Source: Betaproteobacteria bacterium
GTDB taxonomy: Bacteria > Pseudomonadota > Gammaproteobacteria > Burkholderiales > SG8-39
NCBI GenBank assembly: GCA_947479645.1
Contig: CANKAJ010000001.1
Location: forward strand, 139,537-203,536
Reading direction: 5' to 3'
Length of the DNA stretch: 64,000 nt
Positions 37,476 through 46,875 of the stretch are shown one piece after another. The notes beneath the pieces are model-generated. The model was given only the letters and a program-made list of their open reading frames with translations. It did not search any database and was not told the origin of the DNA. Made by a program: the position numbers and the translations under genes. Position 1 is the stretch's first letter, and each line of letters opens with the position of its first letter.

Positions 37476-39589
37476 ATCAGCCGGCTGTTGCCGACACAGC
37501 GGCAGCAAATTTCGCTGCACCTGCGTCGCCTGCCAATCACAGCGTCTATTTTTCTGATGTGCAGCGCGTTCTTGCGCTGTTTGCGCAGGGACTGTCCGGA
37601 CACTATCTGCATCTCAAACCCATCGCGTCGATGGCCGCCGATGCACCTGACGAATTGCGCTCGGGCGGCATCACCACCGACGGTGGGGCTATCTACTTGC
37701 CCGAATTCGTCGATGGCTTTGACAGTGCACGCCACAACTTTGGCGCCTATCGAATCGCGGTTCTGCATCAACTGGGATTCTTTGAAAATGGCACCTTCTT
37801 GTTTTCCTTCGATGAAGCGCGTGCGCGCATACCGAGCCTGCCCGATGCTCTAGCGCAACCGACCATCCTGGCGGCCGGTGCGGACTCCGAACTTGCGCGC
37901 TTCTTTTCCCTGTGGCCCTCGCCCAAGCTGATACGGCAATTGTTTGTCACGCTGGAAGACTTGCGAATAGATGTCGCGATGCGCTCGCGATATCCAGGCG
38001 CCCGCGCCGACCTTGATCGGGTGCTGGCCCAGGCGCTGGAGCAGCGCCCGGATATGCGCGCATTGAACCGGGTCGCCGCCCTGTGGGAAGGCCTGGTGCG
38101 GTACACGCTGGGGGCGCCGCGCGAGTCTTTGCAGCCAATGGATCGCAGCGGCCTGCTGGACTCCTTGCTGGATGCGGTCGCGCCACTGGAAACCGGCAGT
38201 GCCAGCGTATATGACAGCGCGCAAGCGGCAATTGCCTGCTATCGCGCATTGGAACTGGCCGGTTTGCCACGAGAAGAATCGGATCAGGAACCGCAACTTG
38301 GTGCGGAGGACTCACCCAGTCCTGATGCGAGCGACAACGCGGGCGACGGTAATGGCGAAGGCGACTCCGCAGCATTGGATGAATCATCCATCGGAGCTAC
38401 GCGTGTGGAGTTTCGCGGCGAACTCATCCCCGAGTTCGTTCAGTGCGAACTCTACGGCGGCAGCACTGATTCCCCTCCGGAGGGCATGCAGTTGACAAGC
38501 GACCCCCAGCGGCCTAAGGACGCCCCAGTGCGCCCGCCCCGACCACCCAACCTTAAAGCAGCACCACCGCCCGGCCGCACTGACGAAGACGGTCCACGCA
38601 CGTTCCTTTATGACGAATGGGATTTTCATCATCAGAGCTATATCAAAGGCTGGTGCCGACTGTATGAATACCGCCTGAAGGGTGAAGACTACAATTTCAT
38701 TCGTGATGTTCGCCGCCGCCACGCGGTGCTGGCGCATCAGGTCAAGCGGCGCTTTCGCTTCATCAAGCCCGAATCGCTGCGGCGCACGCGACGCGTCAGC
38801 GATGGCGACGAACTGGAAATCGACGGTGTCATTGAGGCGGTCATCGACCGACGCGCCGGCCACGCCACGGACGAATATGTCTATGTACGGCGCGACCGGG
38901 CGCTGCGCGATGTTTCCGCAGCATTCCTGCTGGACATGAGCGCCTCGACGGGATATCCGATTCCGGACACCAATCCACCGCCACCGGAACCTGATACGGG
39001 CGAATACCCGATGCACCTTTATGACAGCAACGACGATCCGCTCAAACCTGCCCCACCCAAACGCAGCGTCATTGACGTGGCCAAGGAGTCACTGGCGCTG
39101 ATGTGTGACGCGCTTGGCACGCTGGGCGACAGCTACGCCATTTACGGTTTCTCCGGCAGTGGACGTGAGAAAGTCGAGTTTCACGTCGCCAAAGAATTCG
39201 AAGACCGGCTGTCCTCCGCAACGTGGACCGCACTTGCAGCAATGAAGCCACTCAATTCCACGCGCATGGGGCCAGCCATCCGCCACGCGCTGACCAAACT
39301 CAAGCGTCAACCAGCGCGCATGAAAGTATTGATTGTCGTCTCCGACGGCTATCCGCAAGACCATGACTACGGCCCCAGTCGCATCGACGACGAATACGGC
39401 ATTCAGGATACGGCGCGTGCGCTGCAGGAAGCCAAGGAGCAAGGCGTGCAGGCCTTCTGCGTGACCATCGATCCCTCCGGACACGACTACCTTCAGCGCA
39501 TGTGCGATGGCAACCGCTATCTCGTCATTGACGAAGTCGATGACCTGCCCGGCGAACTGACCAAGGTTTATCGGACACTGACAGCCTAG
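37472..39589 (+). CDS. cbbO: CbbO/NorD-type vWA protein, GTG start
   Basis: A 705 aa partner of the CbbQ-type ATPase. The N-terminal CbbO/NorD region (about 1-250) is followed by an acidic, Pro-rich linker (about 265-365, with [19 protein letters not shown]). The C-terminal vWA domain begins at about 480 with the MIDAS motif LLDMSAST. The vWA domain is thought to hold the client while the ATPase ring pulls. GTG 37472 is fixed by the overlap with cbbQ. The two genes form a tight, apparently complete module with no obvious client beside it. Confidence 0.88.
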   Translation: MNQPAVADTAAANFAAPASPANHSVYFSDVQRVLALFAQGLSGHYLHLKPIASMAADAPDELRSGGITTDGGAIYLPEFVDGFDSARHNFGAYRIAVLHQLGFFENGTFLFSFDEARARIPSLPDALAQPTILAAGADSELARFFSLWPSPKLIRQLFVTLEDLRIDVAMRSRYPGARADLDRVLAQALEQRPDMRALNRVAALWEGLVRYTLGAPRESLQPMDRSGLLDSLLDAVAPLETGSASVYDSAQAAIACYRALELAGLPREESDQEPQLGAEDSPSPDASDNAGDGNGEGDSAALDESSIGATRVEFRGELIPEFVQCELYGGSTDSPPEGMQLTSDPQRPKDAPVRPPRPPNLKAAPPPGRTDEDGPRTFLYDEWDFHHQSYIKGWCRLYEYRLKGEDYNFIRDVRRRHAVLAHQVKRRFRFIKPESLRRTRRVSDGDELEIDGVIEAVIDRRAGHATDEYVYVRRDRALRDVSAAFLLDMSASTGYPIPDTNPPPPEPDTGEYPMHLYDSNDDPLKPAPPKRSVIDVAKESLALMCDALGTLGDSYAIYGFSGSGREKVEFHVAKEFEDRLSSATWTALAAMKPLNSTRMGPAIRHALTKLKRQPARMKVLIVVSDGYPQDHDYGPSRIDDEYGIQDTARALQEAKEQGVQAFCVTIDPSGHDYLQRMCDGNRYLVIDEVDDLPGELTKVYRTLTA

Positions 39590-39607
39590 GTGCGAAATTG
39601 CACCTAG
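39586..39607. terminator. Hairpin between convergent genes
   Basis: CTAGGTGC-GAAATT-GCACCTAG is a perfect 8 bp stem that includes the vWA gene stop. It is 13 bp from the stop of the convergent PaaK-like gene. No T-run follows on either side, so intrinsic termination is uncertain. Confidence 0.45.
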
Positions 39608-39619
39608 CCCGTCATATCC

Positions 39620-41065
39620 TCAGCTTTTGCGCTTATCCAGCAGGCGATTGGCCTTGGTGTTTTTCGACAACCCGGTCAGTGGATCGAGTTCGCCCCGACT
39701 GACGATATTCACCAGCAGTTTCACGCTCAGCGCCTCGCGAAAGCGCACCTGCAGATCTGCCTGAAGTTTCGCGCGGTCGACACTGTTGTCGGCTGCTTCG
39801 ACCATGACCGTCATTTCATCCTGGCCAGCCGCACCCACGCGTTCCACCACACAGATGAATTCACCCGTGGAGCGCGACTCTGCCGCGACAAGAGCACCGA
39901 CCGCCTCGGGAAATACATTCACGCCGCGCAGTTTGATCATGTTGTCGCTGCGCCCGAAGATGCGCTCCAGGCGCTGCAAGGTGCTGCCGCAATCGCAGGT
40001 GCCATGCATCTTGCATGATACGTCGCTGATGTTGTAGCGAATCAGCGGCGCGCTGTATTTGAACAACGAGGTCACGCACAAATTGCCCTTGCTGCCATCG
40101 GGAACGGGTTGCCCGGTTTGCGGATCGAGGATTTCAACGATGAATGCGTCTTCCTGGATATGCATGCCGTTGCGATAAAGGCAGTCGGCGGCGACCATGC
40201 CGGTCTCGTGTGCGCCATAGAAATCATGGCAGCGCGCCCCCCACAGGTCCTCCACTGTCTTGCGGTCCTCGACGCCGAGGTTCGAGTCGAGCGCTCGTAT
40301 GCCCAGGCTGCGCGGATCAATTTTCATTTCGTCTCGCGCAAACAGGGCCATGTGCCGCAGATAGGCGGGAAACCCGACCAGAATACTGACGCCCCAGGCC
40401 TGCATGATTTCAATCTGGCGGCGCGTCGGCGTGATGTTGCCACTACCGGTCATGACCGGAACGGCGCCGGTGTATTTCCACAATGCCTCGCGAACAGCAA
40501 ACCCCCCATTGGGAAGCCCCATCGCACGGGTCACCTGAACCAGGTCGCCTGGGCGCACGCCATGCATGGTCAGGCGCCGCGACCCCAGTATCGCCATGAT
40601 TTCCCGGTCGCGCGGCGAATACAGCATGGCCCGCGGCAATCCGGTTGTGCCACCGCTGGTCTGAATGACCAGTGGCATGCGTTTGCCATCCTCCGGCGAG
40701 ACACCCATGAATTCACCAAAAGGCGGTTGCAACGCGATGCTGTCGCGAATATCACTGACCGTGTACGCCGGAATCTTGGTGATATCCGCGATACTGCGGA
40801 TATCACTCTTGTCCAGACCTGCCGCCTTCCAGCGGCGAGCATAAAACGGAACATCCCAGGCCCTGTCAATCTGCGTCTTGAAACGTTTTTCCTGCAAGTC
40901 GCGAATCTGGTCGCGGGGCATGCGGTAAATGGTATTGAAATAGTCGGGGGGCGGCGGATATTCCTTCATCAGTTCCGGAAAATTCAGCGACTCCCAGTAA
41001 TACGGAGGACGACGCTGACTCATCTGCCGAAGTTCTTCCTCCGGATCCAGGCGGGGATTTACCAT
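39620..41065 (-). CDS. PaaK-like phenylacetate-CoA ligase family enzyme
   Basis: A 481 aa adenylate-forming enzyme. P-loop-like QTSGGTTGLPRAM (about 137), then FYGAHETG (A5), RYNISDVS (A7) and a PaaK-type C-terminus with RIFGRSDNMIKLRGVNVFP. Relatives activate aryl acids as CoA thioesters with ATP. The acid here is unknown, and none of paaA-paaJ is near. Start ATG 41065, or GTG 41068, both after AGGAG. Last gene of the minus-strand catabolic run. Confidence 0.9.
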   Translation of the reverse strand: MVNPRLDPEEELRQMSQRRPPYYWESLNFPELMKEYPPPPDYFNTIYRMPRDQIRDLQEKRFKTQIDRAWDVPFYARRWKAAGLDKSDIRSIADITKIPAYTVSDIRDSIALQPPFGEFMGVSPEDGKRMPLVIQTSGGTTGLPRAMLYSPRDREIMAILGSRRLTMHGVRPGDLVQVTRAMGLPNGGFAVREALWKYTGAVPVMTGSGNITPTRRQIEIMQAWGVSILVGFPAYLRHMALFARDEMKIDPRSLGIRALDSNLGVEDRKTVEDLWGARCHDFYGAHETGMVAADCLYRNGMHIQEDAFIVEILDPQTGQPVPDGSKGNLCVTSLFKYSAPLIRYNISDVSCKMHGTCDCGSTLQRLERIFGRSDNMIKLRGVNVFPEAVGALVAAESRSTGEFICVVERVGAAGQDEMTVMVEAADNSVDRAKLQADLQVRFREALSVKLLVNIVSRGELDPLTGLSKNTKANRLLDKRKS

Positions 41066-41103
41066 CACCAGTTACTCCTTGAATTTTGAGTCATCATGAA
41101 TAC

Positions 41104-41883
41104 TTATCTCACGGCTGCAAGACTGCCGCCGTCGACCGGTATGGAAGTGCCATTGATATAGCGACCGCGCGGCGAAACCAATAGCGCCACCAGGCAGGCA
41201 ATATCCTCGGGAATGCCAATGCGGCCAATGGGAATTTGCGATGTACGCCGAACCCGCTCGGCCTCGGCGGCTTCCTTGTCACCGGTCAGCACCACCTTGT
41301 GCAGGCGAGGTGTCTCGATCAAACCGGACAGGATGGTATTGACGTTAATGCCGTACTTGCCGATTTCCATCGACAAGGTCTTGGCGTAGCCGATCACGCC
41401 ACCCCAGCTTGCTGTAGACAGACCGAAGTTCACCCGCGGCTGTATCGCCACGCGGGAAATGATGTTCAGGATGCTGCCGCCGTTCTTCTGCATGTGCGGG
41501 ACCGCTTCACGTGACATTCTCACCACATACATGAGATTGCGCTCAATGGCCTGCGCCCAGGCCACATCATCGAAGGTATCCAGCGCACCCAGCGGCGGCG
41601 CGCCGTCATTATTGACAACAATGTCGATGGTTCCGTATTTCTCCACCACGGTGGAGACCACCCGCTTGATGTCCTCATCCCGGCGACAATCACCCTGGAT
41701 GGCCAGCACTTCCCCGCCGGTCTCCTTGCGGATCTGCTCGGCAGCCGGGTCCAATTTTGCAACTCGCCGCGCCATGATGGCGACGCGCGCGCCTTCGGCA
41801 GCCAGCATGTGCGCAATACCATAACCAATGCCTTCACTGCCACCACCCACGATGGCAATCTTGTCTTTTAATTGCAGGTCCAT
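41104..41883 (-). CDS. SDR-fold protein without the YxxxK catalytic pair
   Basis: A 259 aa SDR with cofactor loop VGGGSEGIG (12-20) and NNDGAPP (91-97). By my alignment to FabG the usual Tyr is Ser156 and the Lys is Trp160 (LSTASWGGVIGYAKTLS). The Ser in NIISRVA (Ser153 region) is kept. This belongs to a known SDR branch that lacks YxxxK; some may use other residues or be inactive. It starts one base after the amidohydrolase stop, so the two are coupled, and is between it and the PaaK-like gene. Confidence 0.85.
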   Translation of the reverse strand: MDLQLKDKIAIVGGGSEGIGYGIAHMLAAEGARVAIMARRVAKLDPAAEQIRKETGGEVLAIQGDCRRDEDIKRVVSTVVEKYGTIDIVVNNDGAPPLGALDTFDDVAWAQAIERNLMYVVRMSREAVPHMQKNGGSILNIISRVAIQPRVNFGLSTASWGGVIGYAKTLSMEIGKYGINVNTILSGLIETPRLHKVVLTGDKEAAEAERVRRTSQIPIGRIGIPEDIACLVALLVSPRGRYINGTSIPVDGGSLAAVR

Positions 41884-41884
41884 G

Positions 41885-42775
41885 TCAGTCCTTGTGATTC
41901 TGATTGATTTCGGGAAGCTTCAGCCCCATCGCCTCAAAAAATGCTTCGGCATTGCGATGGAAGACCTTTTCAAGAACTTCCTCAGTGTAACCCTGGTCAC
42001 GCCAGTCCCTGACCAGCCGTTCATAGGTCAACATCGGGTAATCAGCTGCGAACATCACCCGGTCCTGCAGGCGCCGCGCGATTTCATACTTGAGTTCAGG
42101 CGGATGATGCTTGGGTGACCAGCCGTGCAACTCGTACCAGATGTTGCCCTTGTGTAGCACAACCGCATTCATCTCCGCCTGCCAAGGCCATGCCGGTCGG
42201 GCCGCCACGATATTCAGATCAGGGTAAACCGCCGCCACCTGATCCAGATGACGCGGATGCGTGTGATCGAGGATGATGCCCAATCCACCGCGAACGCCAG
42301 CGCCTATCGCCGACATCCCGACCAGAATCATGACCGGAATGTTGGCCTCAATGCACAACTCATAGTACGGCGCCCACACCGGGTCACTGGCAGGCGGCGA
42401 ACGCGGTATCACCACTCCCATGAACCCGGTATGCAGTTCAATGCATCGCTTGAGTTCGGCCATGCTCTCCAGCTTATAGGGATCAACCTTCACCCAGTGC
42501 CCGAGTATGACGTCCGGATGCGCGCGCTGGGTGGCAAAGGCGTAGTCATGCTGTTCGCGCACCTGCTCCATCGGCAGGCCATCGGTAAAAGCCAGACTGA
42601 GGATGGCACCGACATTGTTCTTGCGGAAGTAATCGGTCATCTCCTGCTCGGTCATGAAGCCGCCTTCCCAATTCCAGTACTTGCGAAAGGCCGCGACCGC
42701 TTTGCCGCTGGCGGCAGGATTGCCCCGCCATCCGCGCTCGGTTCCCCAGTGAGAGTGCATGTCAATCAAGCGCAT
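41885..42775 (-). CDS. Amidohydrolase-2 family enzyme, paralogue of the one at 48880
   Basis: A 296 aa TIM-barrel protein with the metal motif MHSHWGTERGW near the start and FAADYPML late. It is similar in size to decarboxylases and hydrolases of the ACMSD/LigW group, but the exact reaction is unknown. The C-terminal half (VPARPAWPWQ-like block, LHGWSPKHHPPELKYEIARR) is almost identical to the 48880 gene. Start ATG 42775 follows AGGA and matches the paralogue's start; an upstream ATG at 42790 is also possible. Confidence 0.86.
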   Translation of the reverse strand: MRLIDMHSHWGTERGWRGNPAASGKAVAAFRKYWNWEGGFMTEQEMTDYFRKNNVGAILSLAFTDGLPMEQVREQHDYAFATQRAHPDVILGHWVKVDPYKLESMAELKRCIELHTGFMGVVIPRSPPASDPVWAPYYELCIEANIPVMILVGMSAIGAGVRGGLGIILDHTHPRHLDQVAAVYPDLNIVAARPAWPWQAEMNAVVLHKGNIWYELHGWSPKHHPPELKYEIARRLQDRVMFAADYPMLTYERLVRDWRDQGYTEEVLEKVFHRNAEAFFEAMGLKLPEINQNHKD

Positions 42776-42823
42776 GGCATTCCTGTTCATTCAATATTGA
42801 ATCAATGGCGCAAAGCACAGCCG

Positions 42824-43708
42824 TCACACCTTCACGACTGGCACGCCAGCCGCTGCCAGCACAGCTTCGGCGCGCTTGATGAACGGCGCGTCAATCATGC
42901 TGCCATCCACTGTAAATGCACCGACGCCGTCACGCGCTGCCTTGGCGGCCACTTCCATAATTCGGCGGGCCTGGGCTATTTGCGCCTCGCCAGGCTGAAA
43001 CGCCTCATTGGCCAGTGCAATCTGACTGGGATGAATGCAACTCTTGCCTAGATAGCCCAGACGCCGCGCGCACTTTGCCTCCGCGAGATAGCCATCCGGA
43101 TTGCCGATGGCAGGATAGGCGCCGTCGTACGCCCAGACACCCGCTTCGGCTGCAGCCAACCGCAGCATAAGCAGTATCTGATGAACGGTCATGGAATCGT
43201 ATCGATCAACCCCCATCGCCTCAAATAAATCCGCGTAACCAATCTGCACTCCAACCACGCGCGGATCGGCCGAGGCAATCTCCCTGGCACAACGCAATCC
43301 CAGTGGCGTCTCGATATTGGCAAGAATGCCTATCGGCGTGTCGATTCCGAATTCCCGCTCATGCCGTTCCAGCGCAGCTGCAGCATCGCGAACAGTGCTC
43401 GCCGATTCCACCATGGGCAGGTTCAGTATGTCGAGGCGCGGACAGGTGACGGCGCGGATGTCATCAAGGAAATATACTGTTCCTGGCGCATTGACACGGA
43501 CAATGATTATTTTGGGAGAAGCTGCGGCAGCCGCTGAAACGAGAAACGCATGCGTAGCCTCTCGCGCTTCATGCTTGCGGTTTTCAGCCACCGCGTCTTC
43601 AAGGTCGATGGAAAGGCTGTCGGCCTCGCTGGCAAGCGCCTTGGCAAACAGTTCCGGGCGCGATCCTGGAACGAACAGTTTGCTGCGCATCGGTCTGGTC
43701 AGTCTCAT
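42824..43708 (-). CDS. CitE/HpcH-type CoA ester lyase or aldolase
   Basis: A 294 aa TIM-barrel enzyme. RSKLFVPGSRPELFAKAL and SIDLEDAVAENRK are the CitE signature. The metal/acid region is ANIETPLGL and VQIGYADLFEAMG, and the C-terminus is GKSCIHPSQI. Family reactions are citryl-, malyl- or methylmalyl-CoA cleavage and related aldol reactions. The start overlaps the CoA-transferase stop by 4 bp, so the product of the transferase may be its substrate. Substrate not proven. Confidence 0.9.
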   Translation of the reverse strand: MRLTRPMRSKLFVPGSRPELFAKALASEADSLSIDLEDAVAENRKHEAREATHAFLVSAAAAASPKIIIVRVNAPGTVYFLDDIRAVTCPRLDILNLPMVESASTVRDAAAALERHEREFGIDTPIGILANIETPLGLRCAREIASADPRVVGVQIGYADLFEAMGVDRYDSMTVHQILLMLRLAAAEAGVWAYDGAYPAIGNPDGYLAEAKCARRLGYLGKSCIHPSQIALANEAFQPGEAQIAQARRIMEVAAKAARDGVGAFTVDGSMIDAPFIKRAEAVLAAAGVPVVKV

Positions 43709-44943
43709 TTTTTTGGTGACCTCACCTGCTGAACCAGCACTCCGCTTGATGAAAGTGCAGCGATCTCAGCATCGGAATAGCCCAGTTCGCGCAGGATGGG
43801 CTGATTGTGCTGCCCGAGCACGGGAGCCGCGCTTCGGATTGCACCGGGAGTCCCCATCAGGCGCGGAGAAACATTGTGAATCGGGATCGATCCCATGTCC
43901 GCGTCGGGAACTTCCTGCACGATGCCACGCGCCAGGAAATGCGGATCATTTTCAATCTCGGACATATCGTAGATTGGCCCGATAGTGACACCTTCCTTGT
44001 CGAAATAATCCACGCACTCTTTCTGTGACATCCTGCGGATGAAGTCACCAATGATCTTGTCCAGCGCATCCACATTGTGCAAGCGGACCTTGTTGGTGCA
44101 AAAACGTTCGTCAGTGCATAACTCGGGCCGACCGATGGCATGCAGCAGACGCTCGGTCATTGCCTGCGTCGAACCGGAGAGACAGACCCACTTGTCATCG
44201 CAGGTGCGGTAGGCATTGCGTGGAGCGCTATTGGTGGAACGACTGCCTGTACGCGGTTTGACCGCGCCCGTCAGGCGATAATTGGCTGCCTGCGCGCCCA
44301 GAATTGCAAACAACGGATCCAGCAATGGCAGATCGATGACCTGCCCCTTGCCTCCATGGACTTCGACTTCACGCAGCGCGGTGAGCACGCCGATCGAACC
44401 ATACAACCCCGCCACCATGTCGCCCAGATAGATGGGTGGCAACACCGGCTCTCGGTCGGAAAAGCCATTCATCGACGCGAAACCGGACATCCCCTCAATC
44501 AAGGTACCGAAGCCGGGTCGATGCGAATAGGGCCCATCCTGTCCCCAGCCAGAAATTCGCACGATGACAAGACCGGGATTGCGCTGATGCAGGACATCCG
44601 GACCCAACCCCATTTTCTCGAGGGTACCCGGTCGGAAACTCTCAATCAGAGCCTGAGCCTGCTCAATGAGTTTCAGCAGTATTTCGATCGCTGCCGGTTG
44701 TCGCAAGTCGAGCGCCAGACTCTTCTTGTTGCGAGAATACGCCTTCCAGGCCGTGGATATGCCCTCGACCTTCCATTCACGCAGTGTGTCCCCGGTAGCC
44801 GGTTCAACCTTGATGACATCGGCACCAAGATCGGCGAGCGTCATGGTCAGCGTATTGCCAGCCACCAGCCGCGACAGATCAACAATCCGCACCTTGTCCA
44901 GCGGACACTTTGCCGTAACATCAAAAGAACTTGATTTTCGCAT
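43705..44943 (-). CDS. Type III CoA-transferase (CaiB/BaiF family)
   Basis: A 412 aa enzyme that moves CoA between carboxylates. The catalytic aspartate is Asp175 in IYLGDMVAG. N-terminal LSRLVAGNTLTMTLADLGADV and GWGQDGPYSHRPGF are family blocks. It is the first gene of the minus-strand run CoA-transferase, CitE-like, amidohydrolase, SDR, PaaK-like. The divergent region with dyads lies just upstream. Confidence 0.92.
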   Translation of the reverse strand: MRKSSSFDVTAKCPLDKVRIVDLSRLVAGNTLTMTLADLGADVIKVEPATGDTLREWKVEGISTAWKAYSRNKKSLALDLRQPAAIEILLKLIEQAQALIESFRPGTLEKMGLGPDVLHQRNPGLVIVRISGWGQDGPYSHRPGFGTLIEGMSGFASMNGFSDREPVLPPIYLGDMVAGLYGSIGVLTALREVEVHGGKGQVIDLPLLDPLFAILGAQAANYRLTGAVKPRTGSRSTNSAPRNAYRTCDDKWVCLSGSTQAMTERLLHAIGRPELCTDERFCTNKVRLHNVDALDKIIGDFIRRMSQKECVDYFDKEGVTIGPIYDMSEIENDPHFLARGIVQEVPDADMGSIPIHNVSPRLMGTPGAIRSAAPVLGQHNQPILRELGYSDAEIAALSSSGVLVQQVRSPKK

Positions 44944-45095
44944 TCAGGATTGGCCTTTGTTGCCCGAAAAGATCTGTAGTCGCCGGTGAATATCGACTCG
45001 ATAGGGTCCGCAATATGCACGCATAGCGCGGCGTCAATGACCAAGCGTGACCGCATTTTATTGACAGAAGGGGTCAAATGACAAGATAGAATATT

Positions 45096-45122
45096 GATCC
45101 GTAATGGATCCGCAATGCGGAT
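45096..45122. promoter_or_regulatory. Tandem dyads in the divergent promoter of the catabolic cluster
   Basis: GATCC-GTAAT-GGATC (45096-45110) runs into ATCCGC-AAT-GCGGAT (45108-45122), both perfect inverted repeats. The unit GATCCG(T/C)AATG is also directly repeated. It lies between the divergent starts at 44943 and 45170, where a shared operator would be expected. No regulator gene is in the cluster. Confidence 0.45.
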
Positions 45123-45169
45123 TACTGTTCCGTATTCCATTACAGAACTGTTTGAAGGAGCGTTCCGGC

Positions 45170-46819
45170 ATGAAGGTCTATCAGAGACTCGCGGCGGCAT
45201 TCACGGCGGAAGGTACCACCGCCACATTCGGCATGATGGGCGACGGCAACCTGTTCTGGTTGACCGCGATGCGAAAACTGGGGGTCAAGGTACACGAGGT
45301 TCGTCACGAAGGTGCCGGTATGGGTATGGCAGACGGATGGGCGCGCATTACGGGCAATCCTGGCGTCGCCACCACGACTTGCGGGCCTGGCGTGACGCAA
45401 TTGGCCACTGCTTTTGTCACCGCCAGCCGTGCCCGATCACCGCTGGTCGCGTTTTGCGGCGAGCATCCCATCAGCGACGACGAATATAACCAGCGCCTGG
45501 AACAGGCGCCCTTTGCGGCCGCCTGCGAAGCAGGCTACGTGCGCCTCGCCAAAGCGGACGGCACGGATGAAGCTGTAAGGAAGGCTTTTTATCTGGCCAG
45601 AACAGAGCGCCGGCCGATCATGCTCAGCGTCCCGATGGACCTCCAGGAAATGGAGTTCGAGGACGACGATCCCTACGTGCCGTCCACGGCCATGCTCACC
45701 CAGGGCGTCGTCTATCCCGACACGGCGACACTGGCGAAAGCCGCGGATATACTGGCCGCGAGTAAACGGCCTGTCATCATTGTCGGTCGAGGCGCGATAC
45801 GTTCAGGCGCCGGCGACGCGGTGCTGCGCCTCGGCGAGCGCATTGGTGCGTTGATTGCGACCTCGCTTCTCGCCAAGACTTTTCTGAACGACTCCGACTA
45901 TCACGCCGGAATTTCAGGCAGTTATGCATCGCGGCCGGCCATTAACCTGTTCCAGGAAGCCGATTGCGTCATCGGCATTGGAGCCAGCCTCAATCGATAC
46001 ACCACCGAGCACGGCTACCTCTACCCCAAGGCGCGTTTCATACAGATTGATTCAAGCCCGCATGTCATGATGAGCGGTGTCAGAGCGGCCGATTGCTATC
46101 TGCATTCGGATGCCAAGGTGGGCACGCAAGCGCTTGAGCAACTGCTGGCCGAGCGCCGCATTCAATCGAATGGATACCGTACGCCGGAAGTCAGAACCAA
46201 GCTGATCCGACATTTCGAAGACCGTGCGGAATATCCAATTGATCCTGGGACAGTCGACCCTCGTAAAGCCTGCCTGCTGCTCGACGACATCGTTCCGGAA
46301 CACATCGGCCTGGTCTCGGGCACCGGCATGATCGCCAATATCTCGAACATGACCATGCATCGTCAGCGCCCCATCACCATGGCCAGTCATTTCTTTGGCT
46401 GCGTCGGGCAAATGTTCCCGGCCGCCATCGGCGCCATGGTCGCCACCGGCAACAAACCGCTCATCCTGCTGGAGGGCGATGCCAGCATCATGATGCATCT
46501 GGCAGAGTTTGAAACCGCGGTGCGCTATGGCATGCCCTTACTCGTCGTCGTCATGAACAACGAAGCCCTGGGGCCGGAATATTACAAGCTGGAAAAAAGA
46601 AAACTCGATCCAACCGAGGCCATCGTTACCACACCCGACCTGGGTGCCGTGGCCATTGCCATGGGCGGTCGTGGCAAGCTCGCCCGCAGCATCGAAGACC
46701 TGCGCGTCGCCACCGAAGCCTGGGTCTCCAATCCCGGCCCCATGATCATCGACCTGCGGGTATCTCGGACCGTGCTGCCGATTCCCTATCGCCGCATTTA
46801 TTATGGCAAGGATGACTGA
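45170..46819 (+). CDS. Thiamine-diphosphate enzyme (acetolactate synthase/decarboxylase-like)
   Basis: A 549 aa ThDP enzyme in three domains. The N-terminal PYR domain has the catalytic Glu context VRHEGAGMGMADGWAR, the middle domain has KRPVIIVGRGAIRSGAG, and the C-terminal PP domain has the ThDP motif EGDAS (about 435) ending in VVMNN. Relatives include acetolactate synthase, benzoylformate decarboxylase and oxalyl-CoA decarboxylase; specificity is open. Start ATG 45170 follows AAGGAG, with an unlikely upstream extension to 45104. First gene of the plus arm of the cluster. Confidence 0.9.
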   Translation: MKVYQRLAAAFTAEGTTATFGMMGDGNLFWLTAMRKLGVKVHEVRHEGAGMGMADGWARITGNPGVATTTCGPGVTQLATAFVTASRARSPLVAFCGEHPISDDEYNQRLEQAPFAAACEAGYVRLAKADGTDEAVRKAFYLARTERRPIMLSVPMDLQEMEFEDDDPYVPSTAMLTQGVVYPDTATLAKAADILAASKRPVIIVGRGAIRSGAGDAVLRLGERIGALIATSLLAKTFLNDSDYHAGISGSYASRPAINLFQEADCVIGIGASLNRYTTEHGYLYPKARFIQIDSSPHVMMSGVRAADCYLHSDAKVGTQALEQLLAERRIQSNGYRTPEVRTKLIRHFEDRAEYPIDPGTVDPRKACLLLDDIVPEHIGLVSGTGMIANISNMTMHRQRPITMASHFFGCVGQMFPAAIGAMVATGNKPLILLEGDASIMMHLAEFETAVRYGMPLLVVVMNNEALGPEYYKLEKRKLDPTEAIVTTPDLGAVAIAMGGRGKLARSIEDLRVATEAWVSNPGPMIIDLRVSRTVLPIPYRRIYYGKDD

Positions 46820-46875
46820 TTCGAAATCAGCCCCCGCGCAATTTCACTTTGCACTTCGCGTACCGGAGATACCTC

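Noticed and set aside
36621-39589. A nitric-oxide-reductase or RuBisCO locus
   Set aside because: Only the chaperone-like CbbQ/CbbO genes are present; no norB, norC, cbbL or cbbM reading frame is in the window.
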